64,000 bases of DNA from Maricaulis sp034659015 (GCA_034659015.1 JAYEGL010000002.1:124001-188000), one strand, 5' to 3'. Counted from the first letter of the stretch, positions 1 to 8,532 are shown. Translations and numbers: made by a program. The notes: generated by a model not told the origin, from the letters alone.

Positions 1-151
1 GGCCGGGATGACACGTGATGGGAAACGGAAAACGCGGACATCCCGCCCGCTATCCCCGCTTGCCGCACAAATTCCCCCAGCACCTCCAACCCCTTCGCAA
101 AAACCGCCCCTTGCAAATCAGACCGGTCACGGCGCCGGGCTATGTTTCGGC

Positions 152-676
152 ATGCTCGAAAAAGACCCAAAGACACGCCGCGACCGGGTGGACTGGTATC
201 CCTATCTGATCCGGGCGGAGGCCGGCGAAAGCCAGGCTGCCCTGGCCCGCCAGGCCGGCGTGGACCCGTCGACGCTTTGCAGGAAGTGCAAGGTATTCGC
301 GGCGATGCCGCCGGCCGAGCGTGAGGCGCTGAGACAGCGGGCCTTCCAGCGGCGGATCGCGAAAATCGAGGCGCAGGCGCTGGACGGCGAGATCGACAAG
401 GCCTGCAAGGATGCGCGCGGACTGGAAACGGTCCGGCGCCTGCTCGATGCCGTGGAGGACGAGATGAGACAACAGGACGACAGACCGGCAGCGGGGGCGC
501 GCCATGACGACATCACACCCGACGCGGCTCGGGCTGAGCTCCTCCTTCGCCTTGATGCTGGGGGAAAGCAAAGACAGACAAAGGCGCTGGGCCAACGATC
601 TGACGGACGCGCAGGCGGTGGAATATTGCCGGGCGTGGCGGCACTGGAGACCAAGCGAGGCCCAGACACCCCCTGA
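152..676 (+). CDS. GTA terminase small subunit (g1-like)
   Basis: Probable small terminase (TerS) of the gene transfer agent, which would hand DNA to the large terminase. The protein is 174 aa. A helix-turn-helix-like stretch lies near residues 25-45 (AALARQAGVDPSTLCRK), followed by a charged helical region, and it sits directly before the large terminase. The ATG at 152 is chosen because the in-frame ATG at 8 adds a proline-rich, low-complexity leader. The last third overlaps the large terminase in another frame, so the tail is doubtful. The call rests mainly on position and the HTH; small terminases diverge quickly and I recognise no strong sequence signature. Confidence 0.6.
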   Translation: MLEKDPKTRRDRVDWYPYLIRAEAGESQAALARQAGVDPSTLCRKCKVFAAMPPAEREALRQRAFQRRIAKIEAQALDGEIDKACKDARGLETVRRLLDAVEDEMRQQDDRPAAGARHDDITPDAARAELLLRLDAGGKQRQTKALGQRSDGRAGGGILPGVAALETKRGPDTP

Positions 677-1841
677 CGGCGACTGGCTGATCTGGCTCTT
701 CCTGGGCGGGCGCGGCGCCGGCAAGACGCGCGCCGGGGCGGAATGGGTGCGCGGGCTGGTGGAGGCCGGCGCGCAGCGCATCGCGCTGGTCGCGCCCACT
801 TTCAACGATGTCCGCGAGGTGATGATCGAGGGGCCGTCCGGCCTTCTGAACATCGGTCCGCCGGAAGACCGTCCGCGCTACGAGGCCAGCCGCAAGCGCG
901 TGGTCTGGCCGGGCGGGGCGGTGGCCTATGCCTTCTCCGCCGAGGATGCCGACGGGCTGCGCGGACCGCAATTCGAATTTGCCTGGGGCGACGAGCTGGC
1001 CGCCTGGACGAACCCGCAGCGCGTCATCGACACGCTGCGCATGGGGCTGCGCCTGGGCGACCGTCCGCGCCTGATGCTGACCACCACGCCGCGGCCCATC
1101 CCGGCGCTGAAACGCCTGGTGAAGCAGCCGGGCGTGACGCTGAGTCATCAGCCGACGGCGCAGAATGCGGCCAATCTGGCGCCGGGTTTTCTCGACGCGA
1201 TGAATGCCGCCTATGGCGGGTCGGCGCTGGGGCGCCAGGAGATCGAGGGCGTGCTGATCGACGATCCGCCCGGCGCGCTGTGGACGCGCAGCCAGGTGGA
1301 GGCGTGCTTTTGCGAGAGCGTGCCGGATCTGGACCGCATCGTCGTGGCGGTTGACCCGCCGGCCACCGGCGGGCCGCGCTCGGACGAGTGCGGCATCGTG
1401 GTCGCCGGCGCGCGCGGCGAGGGGGTGGAGAGGCGCGGTTTCGTACTGGCCGATCTCTCCTTCGGTCCCGCCATGCCGGCGGACTGGGCGGCCCGCGTGG
1501 CCGCCGCCTTCGAGAGTTTTCAGGCCGACAGCGTCATCGCCGAGTCCAATCAGGGCGGGGAAATGGTGCGATCCGTGCTGCAGGCCGCCGAGGCCGCCCT
1601 GCCGGTGCGCCTCGTCCACGCCACGCGCGGCAAGCATGTCCGCGCCGAACCGGTCGCCGCGCTCTATGCCGCCGGCCGGGTGAAACATGCCGGCCGCTTC
1701 GCCGGCCTGGAAGACCAGATGTGCGCCTTCGGCGCGTCCGAGGGCGGCGGCGCCAGCCCGGACCGGGTGGATGCGCTGGTCTGGGCCCTGACCGACCTGC
1801 TGGTCGGCAGCCGCGGCGCCCCGCGCATGCGGTGGATGTAG
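504..1841 (+). CDS. GTA terminase large subunit (g2)
   Basis: ATPase and nuclease motor that packages DNA into the GTA head. The protein is 445 aa. Walker A is GGRGAGKT at residues 68-75, a Walker B-like WGDE falls near residue 160, and the C-terminal nuclease domain begins near AVDPPATGG (about residue 280). In RcGTA this enzyme packages random host DNA by headful; that is family knowledge. The ORF overlaps the small terminase by 173 bp. An internal ATG at 555 would shorten the overlap and is a possible start. It is followed by a 210-bp gap filled by a palindromic repeat before the portal gene. Confidence 0.93.
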   Translation: MTTSHPTRLGLSSSFALMLGESKDRQRRWANDLTDAQAVEYCRAWRHWRPSEAQTPPDGDWLIWLFLGGRGAGKTRAGAEWVRGLVEAGAQRIALVAPTFNDVREVMIEGPSGLLNIGPPEDRPRYEASRKRVVWPGGAVAYAFSAEDADGLRGPQFEFAWGDELAAWTNPQRVIDTLRMGLRLGDRPRLMLTTTPRPIPALKRLVKQPGVTLSHQPTAQNAANLAPGFLDAMNAAYGGSALGRQEIEGVLIDDPPGALWTRSQVEACFCESVPDLDRIVVAVDPPATGGPRSDECGIVVAGARGEGVERRGFVLADLSFGPAMPADWAARVAAAFESFQADSVIAESNQGGEMVRSVLQAAEAALPVRLVHATRGKHVRAEPVAALYAAGRVKHAGRFAGLEDQMCAFGASEGGGASPDRVDALVWALTDLLVGSRGAPRMRWM

Positions 1842-1855
1842 GGGATACGCGCATT

Positions 1856-2018
1856 GTCATCCCGGCCGGATGGCCTGCGAAGGCAGGCCGCAGGGCCGGG
1901 ACCTATAAACTCGCTGCCGGCCGGAAGCAGGCTCGGCGTTCAACACCGCTGGACAAGCACCGGGCTTATGGGTCCCGGACTTACGCCCCGCCTGCGCGGG
2001 GCATCCATCCGGGATGAC
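1856..2018 (+). repeat. Palindromic interspersed element between terminase and portal
   Basis: The gap between the terminase and portal genes is filled by a long imperfect inverted repeat. Its ends are GTCATCCCGG at 1856-1865 and CCGGGATGAC at 2009-2018, with further pairing inside, such as GGGCCGGGACC against GGGTCCCGG. No ORF in it is credible. The terminal GTCATCCC/GGGATGAC is shared with the element at 57703-57810, so this looks like a dispersed MITE- or REP-like family. The first 12 bases of the window end in a similar CCGGGATGAC. Confidence 0.8.
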
Positions 2019-2051
2019 AGCGCAGAACTTTCAAGAACGAAAGGACACGTC

Positions 2052-3095
2052 ATGTCCAACTGGTTTTCCCGGCTGATGGGCCGGGATGTGAAGACGGCTG
2101 TGACCGGCCGGCTGGTCTCGCTGGCGGCGGGGCGGGTGTCGCGCTGGGTGCCGCGGGCGCTGCCGGCGCTGATCGAGGCGGGCTATGCGCGCAATGCCAT
2201 CGCCAATCGCTGCGTGCGGCTGATCGCGGAAGCCGCGGCCGCCGTGCCCTTCCGGGCCTCCGATCCGGCCGCACAGCGCCTGCTGGATCGTCCCAATGCC
2301 GGCATGTCGGGGCCGGAGCTGTGGGAAAGTCTCTACGGTTATCTACAGCTGGCGGGCAATGCCTATCTCGAGCTCGCCGCCCTGGACGACACCCCGCGCG
2401 AGCTTTTCGTCCTGCGCCCGGACCGCATGCGTGTGCTGGCCGATCCGACCGGCTGGCCGACGGGCTGGGAATACAGCGCCGGCGGCTACAAGCGCCGTTT
2501 CGAGCGCGACCGGGCGACCGGCCGTTCACAGGTTTTCCACATGCGGCTCTTCCATCCGGCCGACGATCACTACGGCCTCTCGCCGCTGGAACCGGCCGGC
2601 CGCGCCGTCGAGCTGCACACGGCCGGGGCCGACTGGGCGCGAGCGCTCTTGGACAATGCGGCGCGGCCCTCCGGCGCGCTGGTCTTCAACGGGGCCGACG
2701 GCCATCTCACCGAGGACCAGTTCGACCGGCTGAAGGGCGAGCTGGCCAATGCCCATACCGGCGCGGCCAATGCCGGCCGTCCGCTGCTGCTGGAGGGCGG
2801 TCTGGACTGGAAACCCATGGCGATGAGCCCGGCGGAGATGGATTTCATCGAGGCCAGGCGCGAGGCGGCGCGCGAGATCGCGCTGGCCTTCGGCGTGCCG
2901 CCGCTCATCCTCGGCCTGCCCGGCGACAACACCTATGCCAACTATCGCGAGGCCAATCTCGCCTTCGTGCGCCAGACCGTGACGCCGCTGGCGCGCAAGA
3001 CGGCGCGGGCGCTGGCCGTCTGGCTGCAGCCCTGGTTCGGCGCGGATCTGACCATCGAGGCGGAGACGCGCGATCCGCAGGAGGACGGCCAATGA
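2052..3095 (+). CDS. GTA portal protein (g3), HK97 family
   Basis: Dodecameric portal through which DNA enters the GTA head. The protein is 347 aa. Recognisable family features are the N-terminal region with YARNAIANRCVRLIAEAAA, the central LFHPADDHYGLSPLE segment, and the C-terminal FGVPPLILGLPGDNTYANY motif typical of HK97-like portals. The ATG at 2052 follows an AAGGA-type ribosome site about 8 bases upstream; the longer in-frame ORF runs back through the palindromic repeat and is not credible. Its stop overlaps the next start in ATGA, so the two are translationally linked. Confidence 0.93.
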   Translation: MSNWFSRLMGRDVKTAVTGRLVSLAAGRVSRWVPRALPALIEAGYARNAIANRCVRLIAEAAAAVPFRASDPAAQRLLDRPNAGMSGPELWESLYGYLQLAGNAYLELAALDDTPRELFVLRPDRMRVLADPTGWPTGWEYSAGGYKRRFERDRATGRSQVFHMRLFHPADDHYGLSPLEPAGRAVELHTAGADWARALLDNAARPSGALVFNGADGHLTEDQFDRLKGELANAHTGAANAGRPLLLEGGLDWKPMAMSPAEMDFIEARREAAREIALAFGVPPLILGLPGDNTYANYREANLAFVRQTVTPLARKTARALAVWLQPWFGADLTIEAETRDPQEDGQ

Positions 3096-3331
3096 CCGAC
3101 ATGCCCCGATGGACGCTGCAGCGCCAGGTCACCGCCGGCGTCCTCCTCGCCATCGGCCTGCAAAGCGCCGGTGCCCTGGTCTGGTCCGGCCGCGTCGCCG
3201 AACGCCTCGACCAGCTGGAACAGGACAATTCCCGCGCCGAACCGCTGGCCGAACGCCTGGCGAGGCTGGAAGCGGAAATGCGCCTGGCAAGGGAGAGCCT
3301 CGTGCGCATCGAGCGCCGGATGGAGGAATAG
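3092..3331 (+). CDS. GTA small membrane/coiled-coil protein (g3.5 position)
   Basis: A 79-aa protein between portal and protease, the position of g3.5 in RcGTA. It has one hydrophobic segment at about residues 14-32 (VTAGVLLAIGLQSAGALVW) and then a charged helix rich in Leu, Glu and Arg that should form a coiled coil. It overlaps the portal gene by ATGA. The function is unknown to me; membrane anchoring is inferred from the single hydrophobic helix. It is easy to miss because the same frame is open far upstream. Confidence 0.75.
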   Translation: MTDMPRWTLQRQVTAGVLLAIGLQSAGALVWSGRVAERLDQLEQDNSRAEPLAERLARLEAEMRLARESLVRIERRMEE

Positions 3332-3333
3332 GC

Positions 3334-3480
3334 AGGCTTCCCCTGCGAAGCGGGGGAAGTGGCCGAGCGTAGCGAGGTCGATGGGGGAGAGTCCGATGCG
3401 CGCTTCGCGCTCTGCGCTGCTTACGCAGCGCCCCCTCAGCCGGCTTCGCCGACAGCTCCCCCGCAAGCGGGGCGAGCCCT
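3334..3480 (+). repeat. Intergenic hairpin repeat, type B copy 1
   Basis: Two hairpin modules. The first is AGGCTTCCCCTGCGAAGCGG and its downstream complement; the second ends in CCGCAAGCGGGGCGAGCCCT. The same modules recur at 5175-5327, 8537-8683 and 9796-9946 with module order or strand changed. It fills the gap between the g3.5-like gene and the protease. Confidence 0.85.
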
Positions 3481-3499
3481 TTCAAGAGGAAACCCACAC

Positions 3500-3925
3500 A
3501 TGCCCCACCCCCTCCAGATCGAGGGTCATGCCAGCCTGTTCGGGCTGGCGGACCTGGCCGGCGATGTCGTGCATCGCGGGGCGTTTGCACGGTCGCTGCG
3601 GGCGAAGACATCCGTGCCCATGCTGTTCCAGCACGATCCGGCCGAACCGGTCGGCGTGTGGACCGGGCTGCGCGAGGACAAGCGCGGCCTGTTCGTCACC
3701 GGCGAAATCCTGGCCGACGGGCCGCGCGGACGCACCGCGGCGGGCCTGGTCGCCCGCGGCGCGGTGAACGGGCTCTCCATCGGCTTTCGCACCCGTCGCT
3801 CTTCGGCCCGCAGGCCGCGCGGCCGCGATCTTTTCGACATCGATCTCTGGGAGGTCTCCATCGTGACCTTCCCCATGCTGCCGCAGGCCCGCCTGCGGCT
3901 CGTCCGGCCCGCCATGGCCGCCTGA
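3500..3925 (+). CDS. GTA prohead protease (g4), HK97 family
   Basis: Serine protease that matures the capsid by cutting the N-terminal part of the major capsid protein. The protein is 141 aa. The likely catalytic His45 lies in QHDPAEP and Ser93 in NGLSIGF, matching the pattern of the HK97 prohead protease family. The ATG at 3500 is chosen because the upstream extension is encoded by a repeat element; a GAGGA ribosome site precedes it. It lies 27 bp before the capsid gene. Confidence 0.92.
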   Translation: MPHPLQIEGHASLFGLADLAGDVVHRGAFARSLRAKTSVPMLFQHDPAEPVGVWTGLREDKRGLFVTGEILADGPRGRTAAGLVARGAVNGLSIGFRTRRSSARRPRGRDLFDIDLWEVSIVTFPMLPQARLRLVRPAMAA

Positions 3926-3952
3926 TCCCCTCTCAACCACAAGGGAAACTCC

Positions 3953-5170
3953 ATGACCAAGGAAACCAAGATGACGCCGGTCTCGGCGGAAACCCGGGCT
4001 GCACTCGGCGAGGTCCTGTCCGCCTTCGAGGCCTTCAAACACGCCAATGACGCCCGCCTCGACGAGATCGACGCCAAGGCGTCCGCCGACGTGCTGCTGG
4101 AGGACAAGGTCGGCCGTATCGACGCCGCGCTGACCCAGCAGAAATCCGCCCTCGACCGCCTCCTGCTCGACCAGGCCCGGCCGGGTCTGGAGGGCGGGGC
4201 CGCGGGTGCTGCGTCCGCCGCCTGGTCCGACTATATGCGCCGCGGCGATGCGGCCGGGCTCAACGAGGCCAAGTCGGCCAGCGCGGGCACCGACGCCGAT
4301 GGCGGCTATGTCGTGCCGGCGGAGACCGAGGCACGCATCGACCGCCTTCTGACCGAAGCCTCGCCGATCCGGGCCATCGCCTCGGTGCGCCAGACCTCGG
4401 CCGGCATCTTCCGCAAGCCGGTCTCGAAAGGCGGGGCCGCCACGGGCTGGGTCGCCGAGACGGCGGCGCGTCCGGAGACGGACAGTCCGACGCTGGATCT
4501 GCTCGATTTCCCCTGCGCCGAGCTCTACGCCATGCCGGCGGCCACCCAGCAGCTCCTCGACGACGCCATGGTCGATATCGAGCAATGGCTGGCGGAAGAG
4601 GTGAGGGATGTCTTCGCCGTCCAGGAAGGCGCCGCCTTCGTCTCCGGCAACGGCACCAGCAAGCCGCGCGGTTTCCTCGACTACACCAAGGCCGCCGAAG
4701 GCAGCCAGGCCTGGGGCGAGATGGGCTATGTCGCCACCGGTACGGACGGGGCCTTCGACGCCGCCGATCCGGCCGATGCGCTGATCGGTCTCGTCTATGC
4801 GCCCAGGACCGGCTATCGCGCCCGCGGCCGCTTCGTGATGAACCGCCAGACCGTCTCCGCCGTGCGCCGCTTCAAGGACGCCGACGGCAATTATCTCTGG
4901 CAGCCCTCGCTGTCCGAGGCCGGCACCTCCACCCTGCTGGGCTACCCCGTCACCGAGGCGGAAGACATGCCCGATATCGGCTCGGACGCCTATGCCATCG
5001 CCTTCGGCGATTTCGAGAAAGGCTATCTCATCGTCGATCGCCAGGGCGTGGAAGTGCTGCGCGATCCCTATTCCGCCAAACCCTACGTCCTCTTCTACAC
5101 CACCAAACGCGTCGGCGGCGGTGTGCAGGACTTCGAGGCCATCAAGCTTCTGAAGTTCGGGACGAGCTAG
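3953..5170 (+). CDS. GTA major capsid protein (g5), HK97 fold
   Basis: Major head protein of the GTA, 405 aa. The N-terminal 100 residues are charged and helical and act as the scaffolding-like delta domain in this family, removed by the neighbouring protease. The body starts near SAGTDADGGYVVPAE and contains the expected capsid landmarks: SPIRAIASVRQTS, a GNGTSKPRGFL loop, and a C-terminal DPYSAKPYVLFYTTKRVGGG. The length is normal for GTA capsids and I see no frameshift. Confidence 0.95.
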   Translation: MTKETKMTPVSAETRAALGEVLSAFEAFKHANDARLDEIDAKASADVLLEDKVGRIDAALTQQKSALDRLLLDQARPGLEGGAAGAASAAWSDYMRRGDAAGLNEAKSASAGTDADGGYVVPAETEARIDRLLTEASPIRAIASVRQTSAGIFRKPVSKGGAATGWVAETAARPETDSPTLDLLDFPCAELYAMPAATQQLLDDAMVDIEQWLAEEVRDVFAVQEGAAFVSGNGTSKPRGFLDYTKAAEGSQAWGEMGYVATGTDGAFDAADPADALIGLVYAPRTGYRARGRFVMNRQTVSAVRRFKDADGNYLWQPSLSEAGTSTLLGYPVTEAEDMPDIGSDAYAIAFGDFEKGYLIVDRQGVEVLRDPYSAKPYVLFYTTKRVGGGVQDFEAIKLLKFGTS

Positions 5171-5174
5171 GACA

Positions 5175-5327
5175 AGGCTTCCCCTGCGAAGCGGGGGAAG
5201 TGCCGACCCCGGCCTTGAGCCGGGGGAGGCGATGGGGGCAGGTGCGCACTGACGTGCTCCGCATCGCTTCGCGCCGCCCCCTCAGTCCGCTGACGCGGAC
5301 AGCTCCCCCGTAAACGGGGCGAGCCCT
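5175..5327 (+). repeat. Intergenic hairpin repeat, type B copy 2
   Basis: Starts AAGGCTTCCCCTGCGAAGCG and ends AACGGGGCGAGCCCT, in the same module order as the copy at 3334. It carries an extra CCCCGGCCTTGAGCCGGGG hairpin also found, inverted, in the copy at 9796. It occupies the gap between the capsid and adaptor genes. Confidence 0.85.
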
Positions 5328-5360
5328 GGTTGGCGCGATTTCATCCTGGAGACCCAATCC

Positions 5361-5933
5361 ATGTCCCTCACCCTCCTCACTCCGCCATCCGCGGAGCCTG
5401 TCACGCTGGCCGAGGCCAAACTCCGCCTGCGGGTCGGCACCGACACGCATGACGATACGATCAACCAGTGGATACAGGCCGCCCGCGAGCGCGTCGAGCG
5501 GGATACCGGGCGGGCGCTTCTTTCCCAGACCTGGGTCGAGCGGCGCGACCGTTGGGACGGGGACGGGCGGCTGCTGGCTTTCGGGACGCAGTTCCGGTTG
5601 CTCAGACCGCCCCTGATCGCCCTGGAGGCGATCACCACATACGATGCGGACGGCACGCCGTCGGATCACGATCCGGCGGCGTTTTTCGTGGACACGCTGG
5701 CCGATCCGGGACGCATTGCGCTGAAGCCGGACACGGTCTGGCCCGAGCCGGGCCGTGCTGTGGGCGGGATCGAGATCCGTTTCCGCGCCGGCTATGGCGA
5801 TCAGCCCGCCGACGTGCCGGCCCCGCTGCGCGAGGCGGTCGGGCAGCTGGTGAAGGCGATGGCCGAGGGCGGGCGGGCCCTGCCACCGGTCGCCGACAGC
5901 CTGATCGGGCCCTATCGCACGGTGACGCTGTGA
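5361..5933 (+). CDS. GTA head-tail adaptor (g6), phage connector family
   Basis: Connector that sits under the portal, 190 aa. The N-terminal TLLTPPSAEPVTLAEAKLRL and the helical segment INQWIQAARERVERDTGRAL are typical of the phiE125 gp8/gp6-like connector family. The C-terminal ALPPVADSLIGPYRTVTL resembles the usual ending of GTA g6 proteins. Its TGA overlaps the GTG start of the next gene, leaving no room for a g7 stopper gene that normally follows in RcGTA. Confidence 0.88.
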   Translation: MSLTLLTPPSAEPVTLAEAKLRLRVGTDTHDDTINQWIQAARERVERDTGRALLSQTWVERRDRWDGDGRLLAFGTQFRLLRPPLIALEAITTYDADGTPSDHDPAAFFVDTLADPGRIALKPDTVWPEPGRAVGGIEIRFRAGYGDQPADVPAPLREAVGQLVKAMAEGGRALPPVADSLIGPYRTVTL

Positions 5934-6337
5934 GTGCCCCGGAAGCCGATCTGCGCGCAGCGCTTGAGGCGGCGCTGCGGGCCGATCCTGCCATCCGGGC
6001 CGTGCTGGGCGATCCGGTGCGGCTTTCGGAAACGCGCGACACGCGTGCCGTCTATCCCAATGCCAGCTGGGGGCGGGGCGAGACGGTGGAGGGCGGGGCG
6101 GACGGGGTCACGCTGCTGGAGCACCGCCTGACCCTGGAGATCTGGTGCCGCGATGCCGATCCGTCCCCCATTGTCGGCGCACTCCGCACGGCGCTGGCCG
6201 ATCTCGATATCGACCTGCCGGCCCCCTGGACGCTCCTCTCGCTTCTGCCGGCCTATTGCGACGTCTTCACCACCCGCGACCGCCGCGTGCGGCGGGGCCT
6301 GGTGCGGTTGAAGGCGGTCATGGGGCGGGCGGGGTGA
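5930..6337 (+). CDS. GTA tail terminator (g8), DUF3168
   Basis: Ring protein that caps the tail tube where it joins the head. The protein is 135 aa and matches the DUF3168 pattern: LRAALEAALRADPAIRAVLG, then VYPNASWGRGETV, LTLEIWCRDADPS and the C-terminal RRVRRGLVRLKAVM. The GTG at 5930 overlaps the previous stop as GTGA, and no better ATG lies nearby. The same frame is open upstream in the adaptor gene but only as a shadow. Confidence 0.87.
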   Translation: MSAPEADLRAALEAALRADPAIRAVLGDPVRLSETRDTRAVYPNASWGRGETVEGGADGVTLLEHRLTLEIWCRDADPSPIVGALRTALADLDIDLPAPWTLLSLLPAYCDVFTTRDRRVRRGLVRLKAVMGRAG

Positions 6338-6348
6338 GGCCCGCACGC

Positions 6349-6495
6349 TCATCCTCCCCCTTGATGGGGGAGGGGGACCGCTGCGTAGCAGCGGTGGAGG
6401 GGGTGGGGGCGAGGTGTCAACGAATTCGCGACCACCGGGATTCACCCCTTCCGTCCGGCTGCGCCGGACACCTTCCCCATCAAGGGGAAGGATGA
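6349..6495 (+). repeat. Intergenic inverted repeat, type C
   Basis: The ends are complementary: TCATCCTCCCCCTTGATGGG at 6349 and the closing CATCAAGGGGAAGGATGA at 6495. An inner GACCGCTGCGTAGCAGCGGT hairpin lies within. It fills the gap between the tail terminator and tail tube genes and has no credible ORF. It belongs to a different sequence family from the type B copies. Confidence 0.8.
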
Positions 6496-6529
6496 TTGCG
6501 ACCCGACATCCAAGACAAGGACATCCATC

Positions 6530-6946
6530 ATGACTCTCCAATCCGGGCGCGACATGCTCGTGCGGATCGGCGATGGCGGCACGCCGCCGGCCTTTACCGC
6601 CGCCGCAGGCCTGCGCATGAAGACGATCTCGCTGAATGCGAAGACCATCGATGTGACCCATGCCGACAGTACCGGCGCCTGGCGCGAGCTGCTGGCCGGG
6701 GCTGGGGTGAAATCCTGCACCGTGTCCGGCGCGGGCGTCTTCGTCGACGCGTCGGCCGATGCCCAGGTGCGCCAGGCCTTTTTCGACCAGGCGGCGCGGG
6801 ACTGGCAGCTCGTCATCCCGGATTTCGGCACCATCACCGGGCCGTTTCTCGTCGCCAGCCTGGACTATTCCGGCCGGCATGACGGCGAGGCGGCCTGGGC
6901 GATGACGCTGGCTTCGGCCGGTGCGCTGGTCTTCGAGACGCTCTGA
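6530..6946 (+). CDS. GTA major tail tube protein (g9)
   Basis: Structural protein forming the tail tube, 138 aa, TP901-1-like phage major tail protein family. Family landmarks are the N-terminal GRDMLVRIGDGG, the central KTIDVTHADSTGAWRELL and the C-terminal GEAAWAMTLASAGALVFE. The stop shares one base with the ATG of the following gene (TGATGG), which suggests coupled translation. It is followed by four more genes with start-stop overlaps. Confidence 0.9.
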   Translation: MTLQSGRDMLVRIGDGGTPPAFTAAAGLRMKTISLNAKTIDVTHADSTGAWRELLAGAGVKSCTVSGAGVFVDASADAQVRQAFFDQAARDWQLVIPDFGTITGPFLVASLDYSGRHDGEAAWAMTLASAGALVFETL

Positions 6947-7212
6947 TGGCCAATCCGCAACGCGGCGAGGTCGAGCTGGTCGTGGGGGACGAGACGCACA
7001 TCCTCTGCCTGACGCTCGGGGCGCTGGCCGAGATCGAGGGGCTTTGCGCCGGGGAAGGGCCGATGACCGCGACGCGGCTGCTCGCCGTGCTGGGCGCGCT
7101 GATGCGCGGCGGCGGATCGGACCTCTCCGACAGCGAGATCCGCGCCCTGCCCATCGATATCGAGACCGCCGCGGCCGCCGTCGCCGCATGCTTCGAGCGG
7201 GCGGGCCCGTGA
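6946..7212 (+). CDS. GTA tail assembly chaperone (g10)
   Basis: An 88-aa protein of the GTA gp10 family that probably helps the tape measure and tube assemble. The typical features are NPQRGEVELVVG at the N-terminus, LTLGALAEIEGLC in the middle and DIETAAAAVAACFERAG at the end. It overlaps both neighbours. The chaperone role is inferred from its place between tube and tape measure and from published RcGTA annotation. Confidence 0.87.
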   Translation: MANPQRGEVELVVGDETHILCLTLGALAEIEGLCAGEGPMTATRLLAVLGALMRGGGSDLSDSEIRALPIDIETAAAAVAACFERAGP

Positions 7213-7391
7213 GCCAGGCCATGGACTGGCCGGCCGCCCTGCGTCTGGCGCTGAGGCTGGGCCTGACGCCGGACATCTTCTGGCGGCTGAGCCTGGCCGA
7301 ATGGCGCGCCCTGACCGGCGGGAACGGGCCAGGCCTGAGCCGTGCCGATCTCGACGCGCTCATCAAACGCTATCCGGACGGACCATCATGA
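7209..7391 (+). CDS. GTA tail assembly chaperone, small (g10.1, DUF2376-like)
   Basis: A 60-aa protein beginning at GTG 7209, which overlaps the previous stop as GTGA; an internal ATG at 7221 is the alternative. The sequence DWPAALRLALRLGLTPDIFW followed by LSLAEWRALTG is characteristic of the small GTA chaperone-like protein that follows g10. It ends four bases into the tape measure gene (ATGA overlap). Confidence 0.82.
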   Translation: MSQAMDWPAALRLALRLGLTPDIFWRLSLAEWRALTGGNGPGLSRADLDALIKRYPDGPS

Positions 7392-7912
7392 CCGATTTTT
7401 CCGACAACGCCTTCAGCGACGGGGCGGGCGAGGCCCTGGAAGCTCTCGCCGAAGGGCCGGCCCGCCAGGCCGCCGATGCCATATCCGCCGCCTTCGAACG
7501 CACGGGCGAAACCATCGAACAGGCGCTCGGCCGGGCGGCGCAATCCGGCGAGACCAGCTTCAACCGCATGACCGAGGCGATCCTGCGCGATCTGGCCCGG
7601 CTGGCAGCGGAACAGCTGATCGAGCGGCCGCTCTCCGGCGCGATCGACAATGTCCTCTCCGGCCTCGACCTGTTCGGTTCGCGGGCCGGCGGCGGACCGG
7701 TCACGCCCGGAGGCAGTTATCTCGTCGGCGAGCGCGGACCGGAACTCTTCACGCCGGCGACATCGGGCGATGTCGGTCCGGCGGGTGCGCCGAACGTCAC
7801 CATCAATCTCACCCTGCCGCCGGGCGGCGATGCCCGCACGGTGGAACAGTCGCAGACCCGGATCGCCCGCGCCCTCGCCCGGGCCGTTGCCAAGGGGAGC
7901 CGCTGGTCATGA
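7388..7912 (+). CDS. GTA tape measure protein (g11), short
   Basis: Sets tail length; 174 aa, which fits the very short GTA tail and contrasts with tape measures of several hundred residues in siphophages. The middle is an amphipathic helical region (residues 20-100). The C-terminal third holds the recurrent GGSYLVGERGPELFTPATSG motif, followed by a beta-rich VTINLTLPPGGDART. The ATG at 7388 overlaps g10.1 by ATGA, and the TGA end overlaps the start of the distal tail gene. Confidence 0.9.
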   Translation: MTDFSDNAFSDGAGEALEALAEGPARQAADAISAAFERTGETIEQALGRAAQSGETSFNRMTEAILRDLARLAAEQLIERPLSGAIDNVLSGLDLFGSRAGGGPVTPGGSYLVGERGPELFTPATSGDVGPAGAPNVTINLTLPPGGDARTVEQSQTRIARALARAVAKGSRWS

Positions 7913-8532
7913 GCGCCTTTCACGAAATCCGCTTTCCCTTCGCCATCGCGCTGGGGGCGTCGGGCGGGCCGGAGCGTCTGACCGAGGTCGTCACGCTGGT
8001 CTCCGGCCGCGAGGAGCGCAATGCGCCGCGGGCAAATTCGCGCCGCCGCTGGGATGCCGGTCCCGGCATTGCCTCGCTGGACGACATCGACACGCTGATC
8101 GCCTTCTTCGAGGCGCGGCGCGGCCGGCTGCACGGTTTCCGCTTCCGCGATCCGCTGGACAACCGCTCCTGTGCGCCGACGGCCGAGCCGTCGCCGGCGG
8201 ATCAGGTGCTGGGCACGGGCGACGGGGAGACCGCCGCTTTCCAGCTGGTCAAACGCTATGCCAGCGGCGCGGAGAGCTGGACGCGGACCATCGCCAAACC
8301 GGTCGACGGCTCGGTGCGCCTGGCCGTGGATGGCCTGGAGACCGCCGCCACCGTCGATCACACGACCGGCCGGGTCACTTTCGACACGCCGCCCGTGCCG
8401 GGCACCGCCATCACCGCCGGCTTCGCCTTCGACTGTGCGGTGCGTTTCGACACGGACCGGCTGGATATCGCCCTCGACACGGTCGGGGCCGGGGCGGTGC
8501 CGCACGTGCCGCTGGTGGAGTTGCTTCTTTGA
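7909..8532 (+). CDS. GTA distal tail protein (g12), DUF2460
   Basis: Distal tail protein that joins tube to baseplate, 207 aa. It matches the DUF2460/TIGR02217 pattern: N-terminal FHEIRFPFAIALGASGGPER, then NSRRRWDAGPGIASLDDIDT, LHGFRFRDPLD and the C-terminal FDCAVRFDTDRLDIALD. The ATG at 7909 overlaps the tape measure stop (ATGA). The preceding run from the tail tube gene has no gaps. Confidence 0.92.
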   Translation: MSAFHEIRFPFAIALGASGGPERLTEVVTLVSGREERNAPRANSRRRWDAGPGIASLDDIDTLIAFFEARRGRLHGFRFRDPLDNRSCAPTAEPSPADQVLGTGDGETAAFQLVKRYASGAESWTRTIAKPVDGSVRLAVDGLETAATVDHTTGRVTFDTPPVPGTAITAGFAFDCAVRFDTDRLDIALDTVGAGAVPHVPLVELLL

